A DNA stretch of 42,084 nt from Cristatella mucedo (lineage: Eukaryota; Bryozoa; Phylactolaemata; Cristatellidae), in NCBI GenBank assembly GCA_009760855.2, contig WPIO01000295.1, positions 75,001 to 117,084 of the forward strand, in the 5' to 3' direction. Of the stretch, positions 1 to 10,240 are shown piece after piece (position 1 is the first letter of the stretch; each line of letters begins with the position of its first letter). A model generated the notes under the pieces. It had not been told where the DNA came from and made no database searches. It worked only from the letters and a program-made list of their open reading frames with translations. The position numbers were made by a program, and so were the translations under genes.

Positions 1-234
1 TAGGTGAGAGCGTCGCTTCTCCTCCCCGACACCCGGTACGTGTGGCTCCACGAAATTGCAAAAACTTTGGCCTTCTCGGACAGGGATTCTACAGCTAAGC
101 TTACCCGTGCATTTCTACATCTCGTCTTAGCTTCTGAAACTCACTGATCGTAGGTCCTCCGGCTTGAGTTTTGCGCTGATAAGTTGACGAGTTTGAACTC
201 GGATAGAAGCGGTGTGATGTAACCACTGCACCGC

Positions 235-582
235 TCACAGCAGGCTAGCCTAGCTTCAGAGTTTTTCGCCAACTGTGAGCGCCTGATTGCACATGCAGCC
301 AGTAGACCATGAAGCAGAGAGATACCGAAGCCAAGAAGGGATGGCCCAAATGTATGGATAAATATATAGCAAGCCCCAATTTTAGCAATTTTATGTATCT
401 AAAAGTAGGCTTGACTGTGGGGCTGATGTGGACGTCTAATGAAAGGTCACTTTGGAATAGAACACTAGATGGTGTACAGTTGCAACAGGAGGTATGCTGG
501 CGGAGCCAATTTTGAGCGCCAAGTTGTCTTATTTCTGAACCACACTTACTTCTCCCGTTACTAGTAAGTTGGTTTTACTGTC
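235..582 (+). repeat. Interspersed repeat family C, copy 1
   Basis: Co-linear with 8304-8690. Shared landmarks include GAGTTTTTCGCC / GAAGTTTTTGCACC, CGCCTGATTG, CCCCAATTTTAGCAATT, CTAATGAAAGGTCAC, TTGCAACAGGA and TATTTCTGAACCACACTTAC. No coding frame is conserved. The class is unknown; it could be a non-autonomous DNA transposon or part of a larger element. Confidence 0.55.
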
Positions 583-1957
583 AATCAATTTAAAGAAAGT
601 TTTCTGCCATCCATGCACTGATTTTAGCTGTACATGCAGCATGGAAGATGAGAGAATCTGACTTTCGGGAGGGCTGGGAGGGATCGAAGCAGGGGTAAAA
701 CCAAGTTTTATCAGCGTAGAAGTGAAAGCCCAGATTGTTCCTGGCATTCACATCGGCAAGAGGAAGAGCATAAACCATAAAAAAGAAGCGGACCCAGCGC
801 AGACCTGTGAAGTACACCGTACTTCAGTGATTCTTCGGATGGTCTTTGTCCGTTTGTATCAATGCTGTTGAGTCGTCTACCGAGATTCTGGATTTCAGGT
901 AGATTTTGCGGCGTCCCGGCGATCCGTGACATAATCATCAGAAATACCCCGCCAAGAACGACAGCTCTCTTTAGAGAGACGACCGTCGACTTACGGCATG
1001 AAGCTGCTTGCTCGCCTTAGCTTGGGTCGTTCGTCTTTCTTGAAAATCGTACTAATGCGTGCTGACACTGTGCCCCGTACTACCAGCCAATTGACATGCT
1101 TCCTTTACAGCATGTACAAAGTACTTCGAGAAACAGATTTAGTTCTCTGATGGTGCTAAACAAATTTTTTAGTATTATTTTTATTATCCCAGGGTCCTCT
1201 CCGGTGGGCTGATCACAAGCCTGCCGTTCTACCAACAGGCTCTGTCCAACTGCTGGGCTACATACGGCTACAGTTGGTGCATACTGTTGCTGCTCTGATC
1301 GCCGTCTGCGCCACCGCCTTGTGCCGATGGCCTCAGAAATTCAATTTGAGCTCCCAGAGCGAGGTTTAAACTCCTCACCAGTCATTAATTATAACGTCAC
1401 AGCTGACGCATACAGTGTGCTTTTTTCACGAGTGCATCAAAGAAACAGAGCAGAAACATAATCATAATTATCGCATGAAAAGGACAAACACAGAGTCTGT
1501 GCAAATCACTGCTACTTAACTTGCAGTTGCTCAGAATAATAGCGATAACTCGTTTAAGAGAACAAACTCCCATCCAGACGCTTTACAACTCACTGCAGGG
1601 CCTAGGTCACCTTCTATTCCTATACCTCCTCCGACCGACATCAACATTGAAATTATGTCTTATGTCCTCCCGATTGGTAATCGTCGAGTTCGTGTTGAAT
1701 AATTTCTTACGCTATCATTTGTAATTAATTACGGTATAGCTAGCCAGCCTCGCCCGCATTAAAATTTTGAAGGTCTTGCTCTCCTACATAAAGACTTTGC
1801 GGGTCTTGCCCCCTAGTTAAAAATCCTGGCTTCCCCACGGTTCGTTGCCGCTGGTTAGTAGTGTTGAGATTGAATTAGATATAATGCCTGTGGTAGTGGC
1901 GCGCCTAAATGTTGTTGCCTGCGGGTACCAGGCCGTTGGGACCCTCCCGGACCTTGA
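583..1957. other. No recognisable gene; one LINE tail only
   Basis: Apart from the LINE tail at 1024-1187 this stretch shows no supported feature. ORFs at 529-938 (minus) overlap each other in several frames and have no recognisable content. Confidence 0.5.
1024..1187 (+). mobile_element. LINE family A 3' tail fragment, copy 1
   Basis: Recognisable parts are GTGCTGACACTGTG, CATGCTTCCTTTACAGCATGTA, TTTAGTTCTCTGATGGTGCTA and a TTAGTATTATTTTTATTAT end, in the same order as in copies 4 and 5 but with the middle of the 3' UTR deleted. Confidence 0.5.
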
Positions 1958-2032
1958 CTAACCAATCGGAGCGCAGCGTTTCTACTGCTAAGCGTTAGCA
2001 GCAACGCTAACCAATCGGAGCGCAACGTTCCT
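1958..2032 (+). promoter_or_regulatory. Duplicated CCAAT-box segment with hairpin
   Basis: The sequence CTAACCAATCGGAGCGCA occurs twice about 48 bp apart (CCAATCGG, NF-Y-like). Between the copies is an AGCGTT/AACGCT inverted repeat. The surroundings are locally GC-rich and free of repeats I recognise. It could be a small promoter of either strand; no coding exon is attached. Confidence 0.35.
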
Positions 2033-2177
2033 GGACGCAGATAGCTGGAAGCTCCGGTTAGCATTAACGTCTGCAGAGCTGTAGTTGGCGATTAAATGTT
2101 GTTGAGTTTGGTTGCGTTCCGAGTGCTCCAAGTCGTGTGCTGTTTAGCAATAGGCGCACACACACGCTCACACTAAT

Positions 2178-2300
2178 AAGACCTCTGGTTAGTAAAATGC
2201 ACTGAATCCTACCTACGTTAAGCACCCACGAAAAACGACAAGTACCGCGAAAGCTAAGTGATATGGGTGAGTCTTTAGCTGTGACCTAAACAATTCAAAG
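2178..2300 (+). repeat. Interspersed repeat family D, copy 1
   Basis: Co-linear with 15545-15683: AAGACCTCTGGTTAGT, GCACTGAATC, TAAGCACCCACG, ACGACAAGT and GTCTTTAGCTGTGACCTAAA. It is short and non-coding, of unknown class. Confidence 0.45.
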
Positions 2301-3518
2301 TCAATACAGGGGGTAGAAGAAATTAGAATCGGTATCCAGACTTTTACTGCATAAGACTGAAGGCTTGATCACCAACGGATTTTAGGTTAATCCAGAAAAC
2401 ACGCTTAACTTGCTTAAACTGCTGCACCGAAAGCCCTGGTTTAAATCCGAGAGCGAGGATGACTAGGCAATTACCACTGTAGAAAGAAAAGCGCAGCAGT
2501 TAGTTCATTTTAAATAGAGCAGTTAGTCTTTTTACTAAAATATAACAATAAGAATCGCGAATGTTTATAGCATCTAAGAACTCATAAAAAATGCTGACGT
2601 GGGCAATCGCGGACAGTGGTTTGGTGTATATGGTGGGAATATACAAGGAGTGGGGGGGCGAAGTGAAAAAGCCGTGGAGGAGGAAGCGAAAAAGAGAGTT
2701 TTGGCGGCAGCACGCATAAGTGCACAAAGGACAATTAACGCGGACCCAGAAAATGCTGTGACGGACATGTGCATAGATTGAGTTCCGTGACAACGCAATA
2801 CAAATGTATTATCATTATTATTTTTAGCTTCTCTTTGAACTTCAAGTCGGTGACGAGAATAAGAGTGGAAAGGATGGGTAGCGATGCGGTTTATTCTAAG
2901 ATGGTTAATCTAGGTCGGGACCGGCTGAAGAGAACTGTAAGAAAAACTAATAGACTAAGAACCTAAAAGTGAGTGTGGCAAAACGCCTTTTAAGTCGATA
3001 AGCTGCCATGATGGGTGGGGAGCGGGCGTGGGGGGGGGTGGGGGACCAAGTGGGCAACCTGTGACGTTACACGACGGCGAAAACCTAGGTGTTGAGTTGG
3101 TGGGCAGTAATCATGAATGTGTCTCGTTGCACAGGCCGAAAAGATCGCCCCGTGAAGTAAGTGTCCTGTGAGTTAAGTTTTAGGTGAGCTACAGAAGTCA
3201 TTTGGCAGGTTGTGTAGAGAAAATTTAAAATAGTATGTACGAATTACGAAGTGTAGGAAATTTACTGTACGAACTTGGATGTATTAGCATTCGCTGTCTG
3301 ACGTTTTCTAATCTAATTGGTAGCCACCGTGAAGCAAGTCCGGCCTCTGATTCTTTTTCTGCCTTCAAACTCAGCGTCAAAGAAAGTTCCAGAATCTCGG
3401 ATATGGCTCGAGCCAGTTTTTGACGAGGGGCCAGCTAACGAATTAATCAATAAGATAACGTCCATTAAGTTGTGCCGCAATTAACCGTTTAAATGGACCT
3501 TATCCATATTCCGCCGGA
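2301..3518. other. No recognisable feature
   Basis: AT-rich sequence with short ORFs and a G-rich run near 3019-3042. Nothing supportable. Confidence 0.5.
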
Positions 3519-3578
3519 TATAAACGGCTGAATAAAGATTGCGAGTCAGTCACGGCGGTTAGTCACAAGACAAGGAAA
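3519..3578 (+). promoter_or_regulatory. TATA box plus initiator, short leader
   Basis: TATAAA at 3519-3524 is followed by TCAGTC at 3546-3551, the arthropod initiator pattern. The initiator A (3548) lies 29 nt after the first T of TATA, which is the expected spacing. An ATG in good context (GAAAATG) follows at +32. Promoter activity is inferred. Confidence 0.4.
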
Positions 3579-3842
3579 ATGCCGCTAAGGAAATACCTGC
3601 CTAAATTCTGCAAAGCGGGTGTACGCCAGGGTTCACCGTTTGCTTTGAAGCACGGCCTTCTGCGGTGGCCGAGCGAAACGAGACTTCTTTGGCGTCGTCC
3701 TGACACTCCTATTCAAAGCTTGTGCCGCCCATCACCGTCTCCTGTGCGTCTCAATGTTGAACCCGGGGACGAGCCGCGCCTTGTGGGGGCGGCGCCGAGG
3801 CCCCGCCCGCATTCGGCTAATGTCGGCGAAAGAAAATTTTAA
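3579..3842 (+). CDS. Candidate ORF or first exon behind the TATA/Inr promoter
   Basis: An 87-codon frame begins MPLRKYLPKFCKAGVRQG and becomes Arg/Pro-rich. There is no signal peptide or recognised domain. A GT at 3620-3621 (GCGG|GTGTAC) could end a short first exon. GC-box-like GGGGGCGGC and CCCCGCCC lie at 3785-3809, inside its 3' end. Support comes only from promoter spacing and start context. Confidence 0.22.
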   Translation: MPLRKYLPKFCKAGVRQGSPFALKHGLLRWPSETRLLWRRPDTPIQSLCRPSPSPVRLNVEPGDEPRLVGAAPRPRPHSANVGERKF

Positions 3843-4548
3843 GGCCGAGGAGAGATATCAAAACAGTGTCCAGGAAGGGGAAAGGGAGGGAGGGAGGAGG
3901 AAACAGAAGAAGAGGAAGTGGGGACATGTGAACCCAGACGACTACAAAAATACCCGGCAGGGGTCTCTTCTTGATTGTAGTTTGATGCGAGGGATGTGCC
4001 TGGCTCAACCCATACAAGATTACCGCCTTCCCAAGTTACGGTTGCCTCCAGGCTCCTCGCACTTTCCACGGGTAGAAGATTTTATTTTCAGCGCGTCCTC
4101 GATCGACGAAAAATAGTTTCTTCTGATGGGCTCCTCTTCGTTGCTTGTGCGTTTTACAGTGTAGCTTCTATAATATTCCAACGATGAGGGTTAAAATAAT
4201 AAACCAAATTGGATAGTAGATAAACTAGTAAGTAATTTAAATAACCAGAATTTACAAGAGGCAGAAGAGGCGTTTTTCTCTCTGCCCCCTGAGCAGCAGG
4301 TATATCAATAGCGACTGACCCTCCTACCGTGCGCCCCCATCCTCTCAAAGGGGTTGAGGGCTTTAACCTCCCATTAAGAAATAAAGAGAATTATGACTGC
4401 AGTGCTAACTTTCTATCAGGTATCGTTTGCAAAAAACTGGAGGAAAAAAAAAAATATAATCCGAGTAATTTTTTTTCCAATTGCTGATTAAAAGCTGTGC
4501 CCTTCTAGGTTAATTATAATGTTTATCTACTTCTCTAGTCTGTCCATT
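3843..4548. other. No recognisable feature
   Basis: Intermediate sequence between the 3579 ORF and the CTC tract. It holds a GGGAGGGAGGAGG purine patch near 3885 and an A11 run at 4445. Overlapping frames on both strands look like chance. Confidence 0.5.
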
Positions 4549-4588
4549 TTCAGTCTCTCCTCCTCCTCCTCTCCTCCTCCTCCTCCTC

Positions 4589-4621
<33 letters not shown>

Positions 4622-5563
4622 TCCCTCCTCCTCCCCTCCTCCTCCTCCCTCCTCCCTCCTCCTCCTCCTCCTCTCTCAACCTCCTCCTCATCTACGCGAT
4701 CCCCTCCTCACTCCTCTCTCCATACATCCTCCTCCTCCCCCCCTGCTATCACTCCGCCTCAGTCCCCTCTCTCTCCTCTCCTCTCCTCCTCCTTCCCATC
4801 TCTCTCCTCGCCTCCTCCTCCTCTCCGCCTCCTCCTCCTCCTCCGCCTCCTCCGCATACTACTCCTCCTCCTTCATCCTCCTCCTCCTTCCCTCCTCCTT
4901 CCTCCGCCTCCCTCCCTCCTCCCTCCTCTCTCCTCAATCGCCTCCTCCTCCCATCATACTCCTCCTCGCTCCTCCTCCTCCCTCTTCCTCGTCCTTCCTT
5001 CTTCCTCCCTCCTCCTCCTCCTCCTCTTTTTGCCTCTTCCTCCTCCTCTTCCTCTTTCCTCTTCCTCTTTTCCTCTTCCTCCTCTTCCTCTTCCCCTTCC
5101 TCTTCTCTCTCTCCTTTCTTCCGTCTTACTCTCCCTCCCCCCTCTTCCTCTTCCTTTCTTCTCCTGCTCTCTCTCTCCTCCTTCCTCTCCTCCTCCTCCT
5201 CCTCCTCCTCCTCCTCCCCTCCCTCCTCCCCCCTCCTCAGTCCTCTCCTCTCCTCATCCTCCTCCTTCCTTCATCCTCCTCCTCCTCTTCCCTCATCCTC
5301 CTCCTCCTCCTCCCCCCCTCCTCCTCCTCCTCCTCCTCCTCCTCCTCCTCCTCCTTACACTCTCCTCCTCCTACTCCTCCTCCATTCCCTCCTCCCTCCT
5401 CTCCCTCACTCCTCCTCCTCCTCAGCCCTCCTCCTCCTCCTCCTCCTCCTCCTCCTCCTCCTTCTCCTCCTCCTCCTCCTCCTCCTCCTCCTCCTCCTCC
5501 TCCTTCCCCTCCTCCTCCTCCTCCTCCTCCTCCTCCTCCTCCTCCTCCTCCTCCTCCTCCTCC

Positions 5564-5595
<32 letters not shown>

Positions 5596-5597
5596 CC
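4549..5597 (+). repeat. 1-kb (CTC)n / polypyrimidine microsatellite
   Basis: About 1050 nt are almost purely C and T on the plus strand, mostly CTC units with interspersed CTTCCT and C runs. The purest block is 5411-5575. Three forward frames give long Ser, Pro and Leu homopolymer ORFs that are not genes. Mirror symmetry within the tract could allow triplex DNA. Confidence 0.95.
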
Positions 5598-5819
5598 GTC
5601 CAGAAGCAAAGCAGGCGGCCACCGCACCCAAGTGTGATTCAACGCCTAAAACATTTGGCTCGTCTCGAGCTGCTTTGTAGCTGCATAGCAGTCGCTCAGA
5701 GGAATTCCGCAAGTTCAGTCACCGCGGCTCCGCTTTGCGGCGATATTGGGCCTACTCCCAATGGGACTGTCAGCGTGCTGTCACGCTTACGGGCTTCGTG
5801 ACGGGAAAAGACCTGGCGA

Positions 5820-6493
5820 AAGACATAAATTGGTGGCCTGGAGCCGAAGATGGCCGATGCGAGCTCTGGCGCCCAAACTGACATCCGTGCGCGGTCAATT
5901 GAACTATTAGTCGACTGCTGACGCGGCCACGGTGCAAGAGCTGCGAGTGCGCTGTGCTGCTGCGGCGGCGGCGGCGGCGCTCGCTGAGTGCCGGAAAGCG
6001 CGGCTGCTCACGTCCGAGGAGCGAGCGGCCACTTTGGCTGATGTGAGCCTATCGTTTGGAATGGAGCAGAGTTTGTGACCCCCCGTGATCTTTGCGGCGC
6101 CGCCATGATCGGAACGCAGATAGACTCTGAAGTCGGCGATTCGGTTCCGTTTTGTCTAACGTCTACATGAGCGATCGCTGCCAATAGACCGGATGATGGA
6201 AAACTGCGCCAGAGTAGGCCGCCGCCGCCGCCGCCGCCGCCGCCGTCGCTTGCACCCCCGCTATCTGGGCTCTTAGCACCTTCGAATTCGTCCACTCGGA
6301 CAGCAGAGCGCTCGCGCTCGGAGTCGAGACCTTGAGCGGCAGCAGCCTTTCTCCATCGTCCGTCTACCACCGCCTCCGCAGCCTCCGCGCCGCGCCGCAC
6401 CGGTCGCACAAGCATGACTGCCGTCGCCTTTGACGGCAAACTTCCGCGGCGCTTCGGCGTCTCGCCGACCGCCGGCCACGAGGGTTGCAGGCC
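5820..6493 (+). promoter_or_regulatory. CpG-rich island with likely 5' UTR of the 6494 gene
   Basis: The segment is dense in CpG. It contains AAGATGGCC at 5847-5855, a YY1-like motif around a 23-codon ATG frame (MADASSGAQTDIRARS), a GCG/CGG run at 5963-5979 and a (GCC)n run of about nine units at 6217-6243. TATA-less, CpG-rich sequence with a YY1-like site is typical of broad promoters in general; which start is used cannot be told from sequence. Confidence 0.35.
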
Positions 6494-6664
6494 ATGGACG
6501 AAGCCCAGGAAGCCTACTTCCCCGAGGGAGCGAGCCTCGAACCGCCGAGTACAATTCCGTTTCGGTTCACCAACGAGTTGGCCGGTGGCTGTGACACTCT
6601 GGGCTTGCTCAGGGTCGGAGCGGACGGCAAAGTCCTCGAGCGAATACGAGTCGCCCTTCCTGCA
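6494..6664 (+). CDS. Candidate first coding exon, unrecognised protein
   Basis: The ATG at 6494 is in strong context (GGCCATGG), and an in-frame TGA at 6431 limits upstream extension. The 57-codon frame begins MDEAQEAYFPEG and includes IPFRFTNELAGGCDTL and KVLERIRVALPA, with good codon balance. It ends exactly on a codon at GCA|GTGAGT, a consensus donor. Only 67 nt later GCCGCAG|GCC opens the next exon in the same phase. The exon lies in a CpG-rich island that suits a housekeeping-type promoter. An ATG at 6414 in another frame would act as an overlapping upstream ORF. I do not recognise the family. Confidence 0.42.
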
Positions 6665-6731
6665 GTGAGTCCCGCTGCGGCGGTGCTCTTTTCGGACGCT
6701 TGACACGCTCGCGGTCACCGCTACGCCGCAG

Positions 6732-7262
6732 GCCGCCGCTTGCGCAGCATGGCTTCCGCGGCAGTCACGGCCGCCGACGGGCCGCCGCCCGCCGCCGCCG
6801 CCGCCGCCCGCCGCCACCGCCGCCGCCGCCACGGCTATTTCCTCGACCTCGCTACGCGGCGGCACCTGCTCCCGAGCTCCGGCGTACCGTTGGGGTCTCG
6901 CGGCAGCGACCGTCGATCATGCACCGGCTAGGTTTACCTACAACATCAATGCCGGCTTTGACGCCGGCGAGCCGTCGGTGTGCGAAAAAAGGCGACGACC
7001 GGTTCTGTACATGCCCGCTTTCAGGTGCGGCGACGCGCGGCGCCGCGAAACTTTCTTCGTACCCCAGCGCTGCGGCGAAATCTCCGATGCGCTCCGCGCG
7101 CCTTCAAAATCCGACTTGGAGGCGCCGTGGTTTGCCGACAGGCTTGTGTCGGCACTGGCGTGTGGCGCGGCGCGCTGTGGCACGAGCGAGCGATTAGCGC
7201 TCAGCCGCATCGCAGTGCTAAGGTCTCGTCTAGCGAGCGCGAGCGATATGTATTTACGATAG
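6732..7262 (+). CDS. Candidate second exon of the 6494 gene, ending in a LINE fragment
   Basis: After the 67-nt intron the phase-0 frame continues for 176 codons. It has a Pro/Ala-rich GCC-repeat stretch at the start, then segments such as PARFTYNINAGFDAG, KRRRPVLYMPAF and FFVPQRCGEISDAL with sensible codon use. A donor-like CAG|GTGCGG at 7024 is an alternative exon end. The TAG at 7260-7262 lies inside the LINE family A copy that begins near 7248, so the original C-terminus may be lost or lie elsewhere. Other frames here are also open because of high GC, which lowers confidence. Confidence 0.3.
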   Translation, partial: AAACAAWLPRQSRPPTGRRPPPPPPPAATAAAATAISSTSLRGGTCSRAPAYRWGLAAATVDHAPARFTYNINAGFDAGEPSVCEKRRRPVLYMPAFRCGDARRRETFFVPQRCGEISDALRAPSKSDLEAPWFADRLVSALACGAARCGTSERLALSRIAVLRSRLASASDMYLR

Positions 7263-7512
7263 CATTTAGTGGGTCCCTGCGATTCGTCCTTCATTTTCCT
7301 TATGCGTTACTGACGCCGTTACCTGCTGCCACTAACCACACTTGCATGCTGGCCCTGTGCAGGTCGCTCCTAACCTGCTATATATGTTGTTTTATCAACC
7401 CTGATACCACTCCCCATTCGATCGGGTTTCCTTTGAAGCGAATGTAAAATAGAAAGATAAAGAGATTGAGGTTATCTGCAGAGCCCGCTTTAATCAAGTG
7501 CATTATTATTAG
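7248..7512 (+). mobile_element. LINE family A fragment (CR1/L2-like 3' UTR and tail), copy 2
   Basis: The sequence aligns by eye with the 3' UTR of the longer copy at 13725-14764. Shared landmarks are CTGCGATTCGTCCTT, ACCACACTTGCATGCTGGCCCTG-like text, the AAGAGATTGAG hairpin region and the AATCAAGTGCATTATTATT end. It lacks coding sequence. Its left edge falls inside the reading frame of the candidate gene at 6732. Confidence 0.6.
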
Positions 7513-7743
7513 AACTTTAACTAAATGCCGCGCGCACCGCCCTAAAACCGGTGGGGGCTTGGCCGGCTCGGGCCGCGGACTTCGTTTGTTTGAACACCCC
7601 AGCCAGCCAGATCAATAACTGGAGGTGCATCCCAAAGAAGCGTGCCAATCCTGCACAGCGCTCACCGACTGACTCTCGACCCTTCGGTGGTCTTTGTCCT
7701 CGCGGCTCCCGCCGCCCTCTTTCTTTCCGCTTGGAAATATACT

Positions 7744-8303
7744 CATATAATATAATGTAATAAGAGATACATTGAATATAAGCGGCGCCCAGATAAACTT
7801 CAAAATCGTTGTAGGGGCATTTTATTTACAATTGCTGCAGAACGAAGCCACGCTCGAATGTTAGCGTCATCACGTCATAAGCACGATTGAATGACGCCAG
7901 GCGCCACCGGGCAGGGACCCCTAAATGATGTTATTAATACAGGTGCAATTTCGTTTCTTTTTTAATAACAAGTCAAATTTAATGGATAATCCTGACGCAA
8001 GTCGTAAGTGAGGTTCCAGGCGTTGGTAGCTACGAAACTAAAGGGCTGCGGTCTCCAAAGGATTGGAAGGTTTGTACGATACAGAGGTAAAACTGTTTGT
8101 GATTCCTAAAACATGTGGGAGTGAAATGCTTTACCCTGGGCAAAGTGGCAGTAGAATCTGATAGGTAAGCTGGAGCTAGAAGAAATGAAGGGGACTTACA
8201 TTGAGTGGACAAAACAAAGAATTCGATGTCTCTTCTTGGACCTGTAGCCAGTGCAGGTCGGCGCAATAAGTTGTTATGAGCAGATTGGCGACGCTCAGCG
8301 ACG
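7744..8303 (-). mobile_element. LINE family A fragment, copy 3, reverse orientation
   Basis: On the minus strand this reads from GAGCGTCGCCAATCTGC through a degraded reverse-transcriptase C-terminus (ADLHWL-like text at the GCGCCGACCTGCACTGG segment; CAAACCTTCCAATCCTTTGGAGACCG). It continues into a 3' UTR with an internal deletion, ending in GGGCGCCGCTTATATTC and an ATTACATTATATT tail. Stops and frameshifts are frequent. It lies tail to tail with copy 2 and abuts the repeat C copy. Confidence 0.6.
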
Positions 8304-8690
8304 GAGAAGCCTACGCTGCAGAAGTTTTTGCACCAGCCCTAGTCGCCTGATTGGCACAGCCTGCAGCCGCATCAAAGTCAGTAAGCTACAGAAGTTCAAA
8401 GACTGGATGTTGTCCAAAATGGTATGAACCCCCCCCAATTTAGCTATTGTAACCCCCCTCGAAACCGTCCCAATTTGTTCGCTATGTTATGCAGCTGCAC
8501 TTAGGGAACTTCGACAATTGAGCTGGTATGTCGGCTAATGAAAAGGTCACATTGTAACATGACACCTTGATTTTGTGCAGATTCAACAGGAATAAATGTG
8601 GTCAGTAGCCGATTTGGTTAGCGTAAATCCTATATGGCCAATATCTGAATCACACCTTGGTTTAATCATAGTGGCAAGTTGGTGTTTCAT
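8304..8690 (+). repeat. Interspersed repeat family C, copy 2
   Basis: Second copy of the unit at 235-582, same strand, diverged by many substitutions and small indels. It starts directly where LINE family A copy 3 ends, and finishes near AGTGGCAAGTTGGTGTTTC. Confidence 0.55.
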
Positions 8691-10240
8691 CATCATCAAA
8701 TGAGAGAAAGGTCATCTGTTTATCTGCCGCGTCGCTGCCCGCGCAGCCATCTAATCACCTGCGATCGTCATTGACTATGCTTTGGCCTGACACGGCAGTC
8801 GCTCCAGCTTGAGTTCCCTGAATACTGCGGCGAGGTTCGTATAGTATCTGGATAATGCAAGGCAATAACGTTAGGACGGTTTGCTCGCACGGAGTCAGCG
8901 AAGGCAGGGCACAGGGCGCTGCCGGTTTTTCCTTAGTTGTACGCGAACTGACGAGGTCTACGACGGAGTTGCGCATGAAAAAGGCACTCATAATTTTGCT
9001 GCTGCATAAAAAAAAAGCCTTTTTCCACAGCTTGAAGCAAGTGTGCACATGCCTGCATCAAGGGAGCGTGAATGGAGACAGGTGAGACGGGGGCCCTCGG
9101 TACCGGTCCACCGACCGCTCCGCACAGGCCACGGTCGCAGCAGCGGGGGGTTCCTATTATCCATATCAAGTATCGTGGTCATCCTCTATGAGACATTTTC
9201 ATAGCTAAGAGTTACTGGCTTTATCGTTAGAAGATCATTTTCTGGTAAATCTCTTCGGAAGTACGTTTCCAGTTCGCCCACACAGTCCCGCAAGCCCCCC
9301 GGTTTGCGAATAGATTGCTCAGCAACGGTCCCCTAACTTACCTCGAAAATCCTTTTGGCGTGGGGTTTTATGTGCACGTATATCATGTCCATATAAGGCG
9401 AAGAAAACAATTGTTATGAAGATAACCAAAAGGTTTCCGCAATAGCGGTACGTTCGCAGAAACAGTAAAGCATCCTGTATGGTCTCGGATAACCGGCGAA
9501 AAAATAACTTTTCGCATCAGTGAAATGGCTCATAGGATTCGCAGAAACCTCTCAATGGAATGATGATAAACCATGTTCTTAGTTATAGTCAAATCACGCC
9601 CAAAGCAGAAATTGGGAAATCTCTCTCGAACGTTGAAATGCATACCCCAATTTTTTTAAGGATGACAAAGACCTTCATATCTTAACCAAGAGTATTTGCG
9701 AGACCACTATTAAACACTAGATTTGTGCATAGGTGTTCATACACATTCCCATGGTTGCTTGCGAGACGGTTAACAATCAATCATCAGGTATATGCTTTTA
9801 TACATCAGCTCTAAAGTTGCCTACGAAATAGAATTCAGTTCTGAAGTCACTACGCACTGCACTGTTTATTAGTGTTGTCATTAAAGAGCTCAGTAAAAGA
9901 GTATGTTGTGCCTACAAAGCCCAAGGGGTGGTGTTTTTCCTTCGGCAAAGTTATAAATTAAAGTGACTGACCGCCACCGTGTGACGCGAAGACGGTCATT
10001 CGATCGCCAAGCACTGCTCGCGATCCTCGTCAATCTCGCCATGTCCTCGCATTGGAACTACTCTTAAGCCATTACCTTTTCAAATAACGATATGCCCGCC
10101 TAAAGGCAAAAGCGCCCAACTTCTTTTTTTTTACCCAGGGTGGTTTTTATTTCCCCACAATCCACGAGCGCACTACTGCTTTCCAACCTGCGACCGCGTA
10201 AATCTCTCGTGCGTCCCGGGCGCTGCATTCCCGGAAGCAC
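8691..10240. other. No recognisable gene or repeat
   Basis: Mixed-composition sequence with short unconvincing ORFs on both strands. A TTTTTT-AGCC-AAAAAA-like short palindrome occurs near 9008. I see nothing else. Confidence 0.5.

Noticed and set aside
4519-5712. Long Ser/Pro/Leu and Glu/Arg ORFs on both strands
   Set aside because: They are translations of the (CTC)n tract.
6008-6865. 285-codon Gly/Ala/Arg-rich ORF on the minus strand
   Set aside because: Stops are rare in this CpG-rich island; the frame has no recognisable domain and overlaps the better-supported plus-strand exons.
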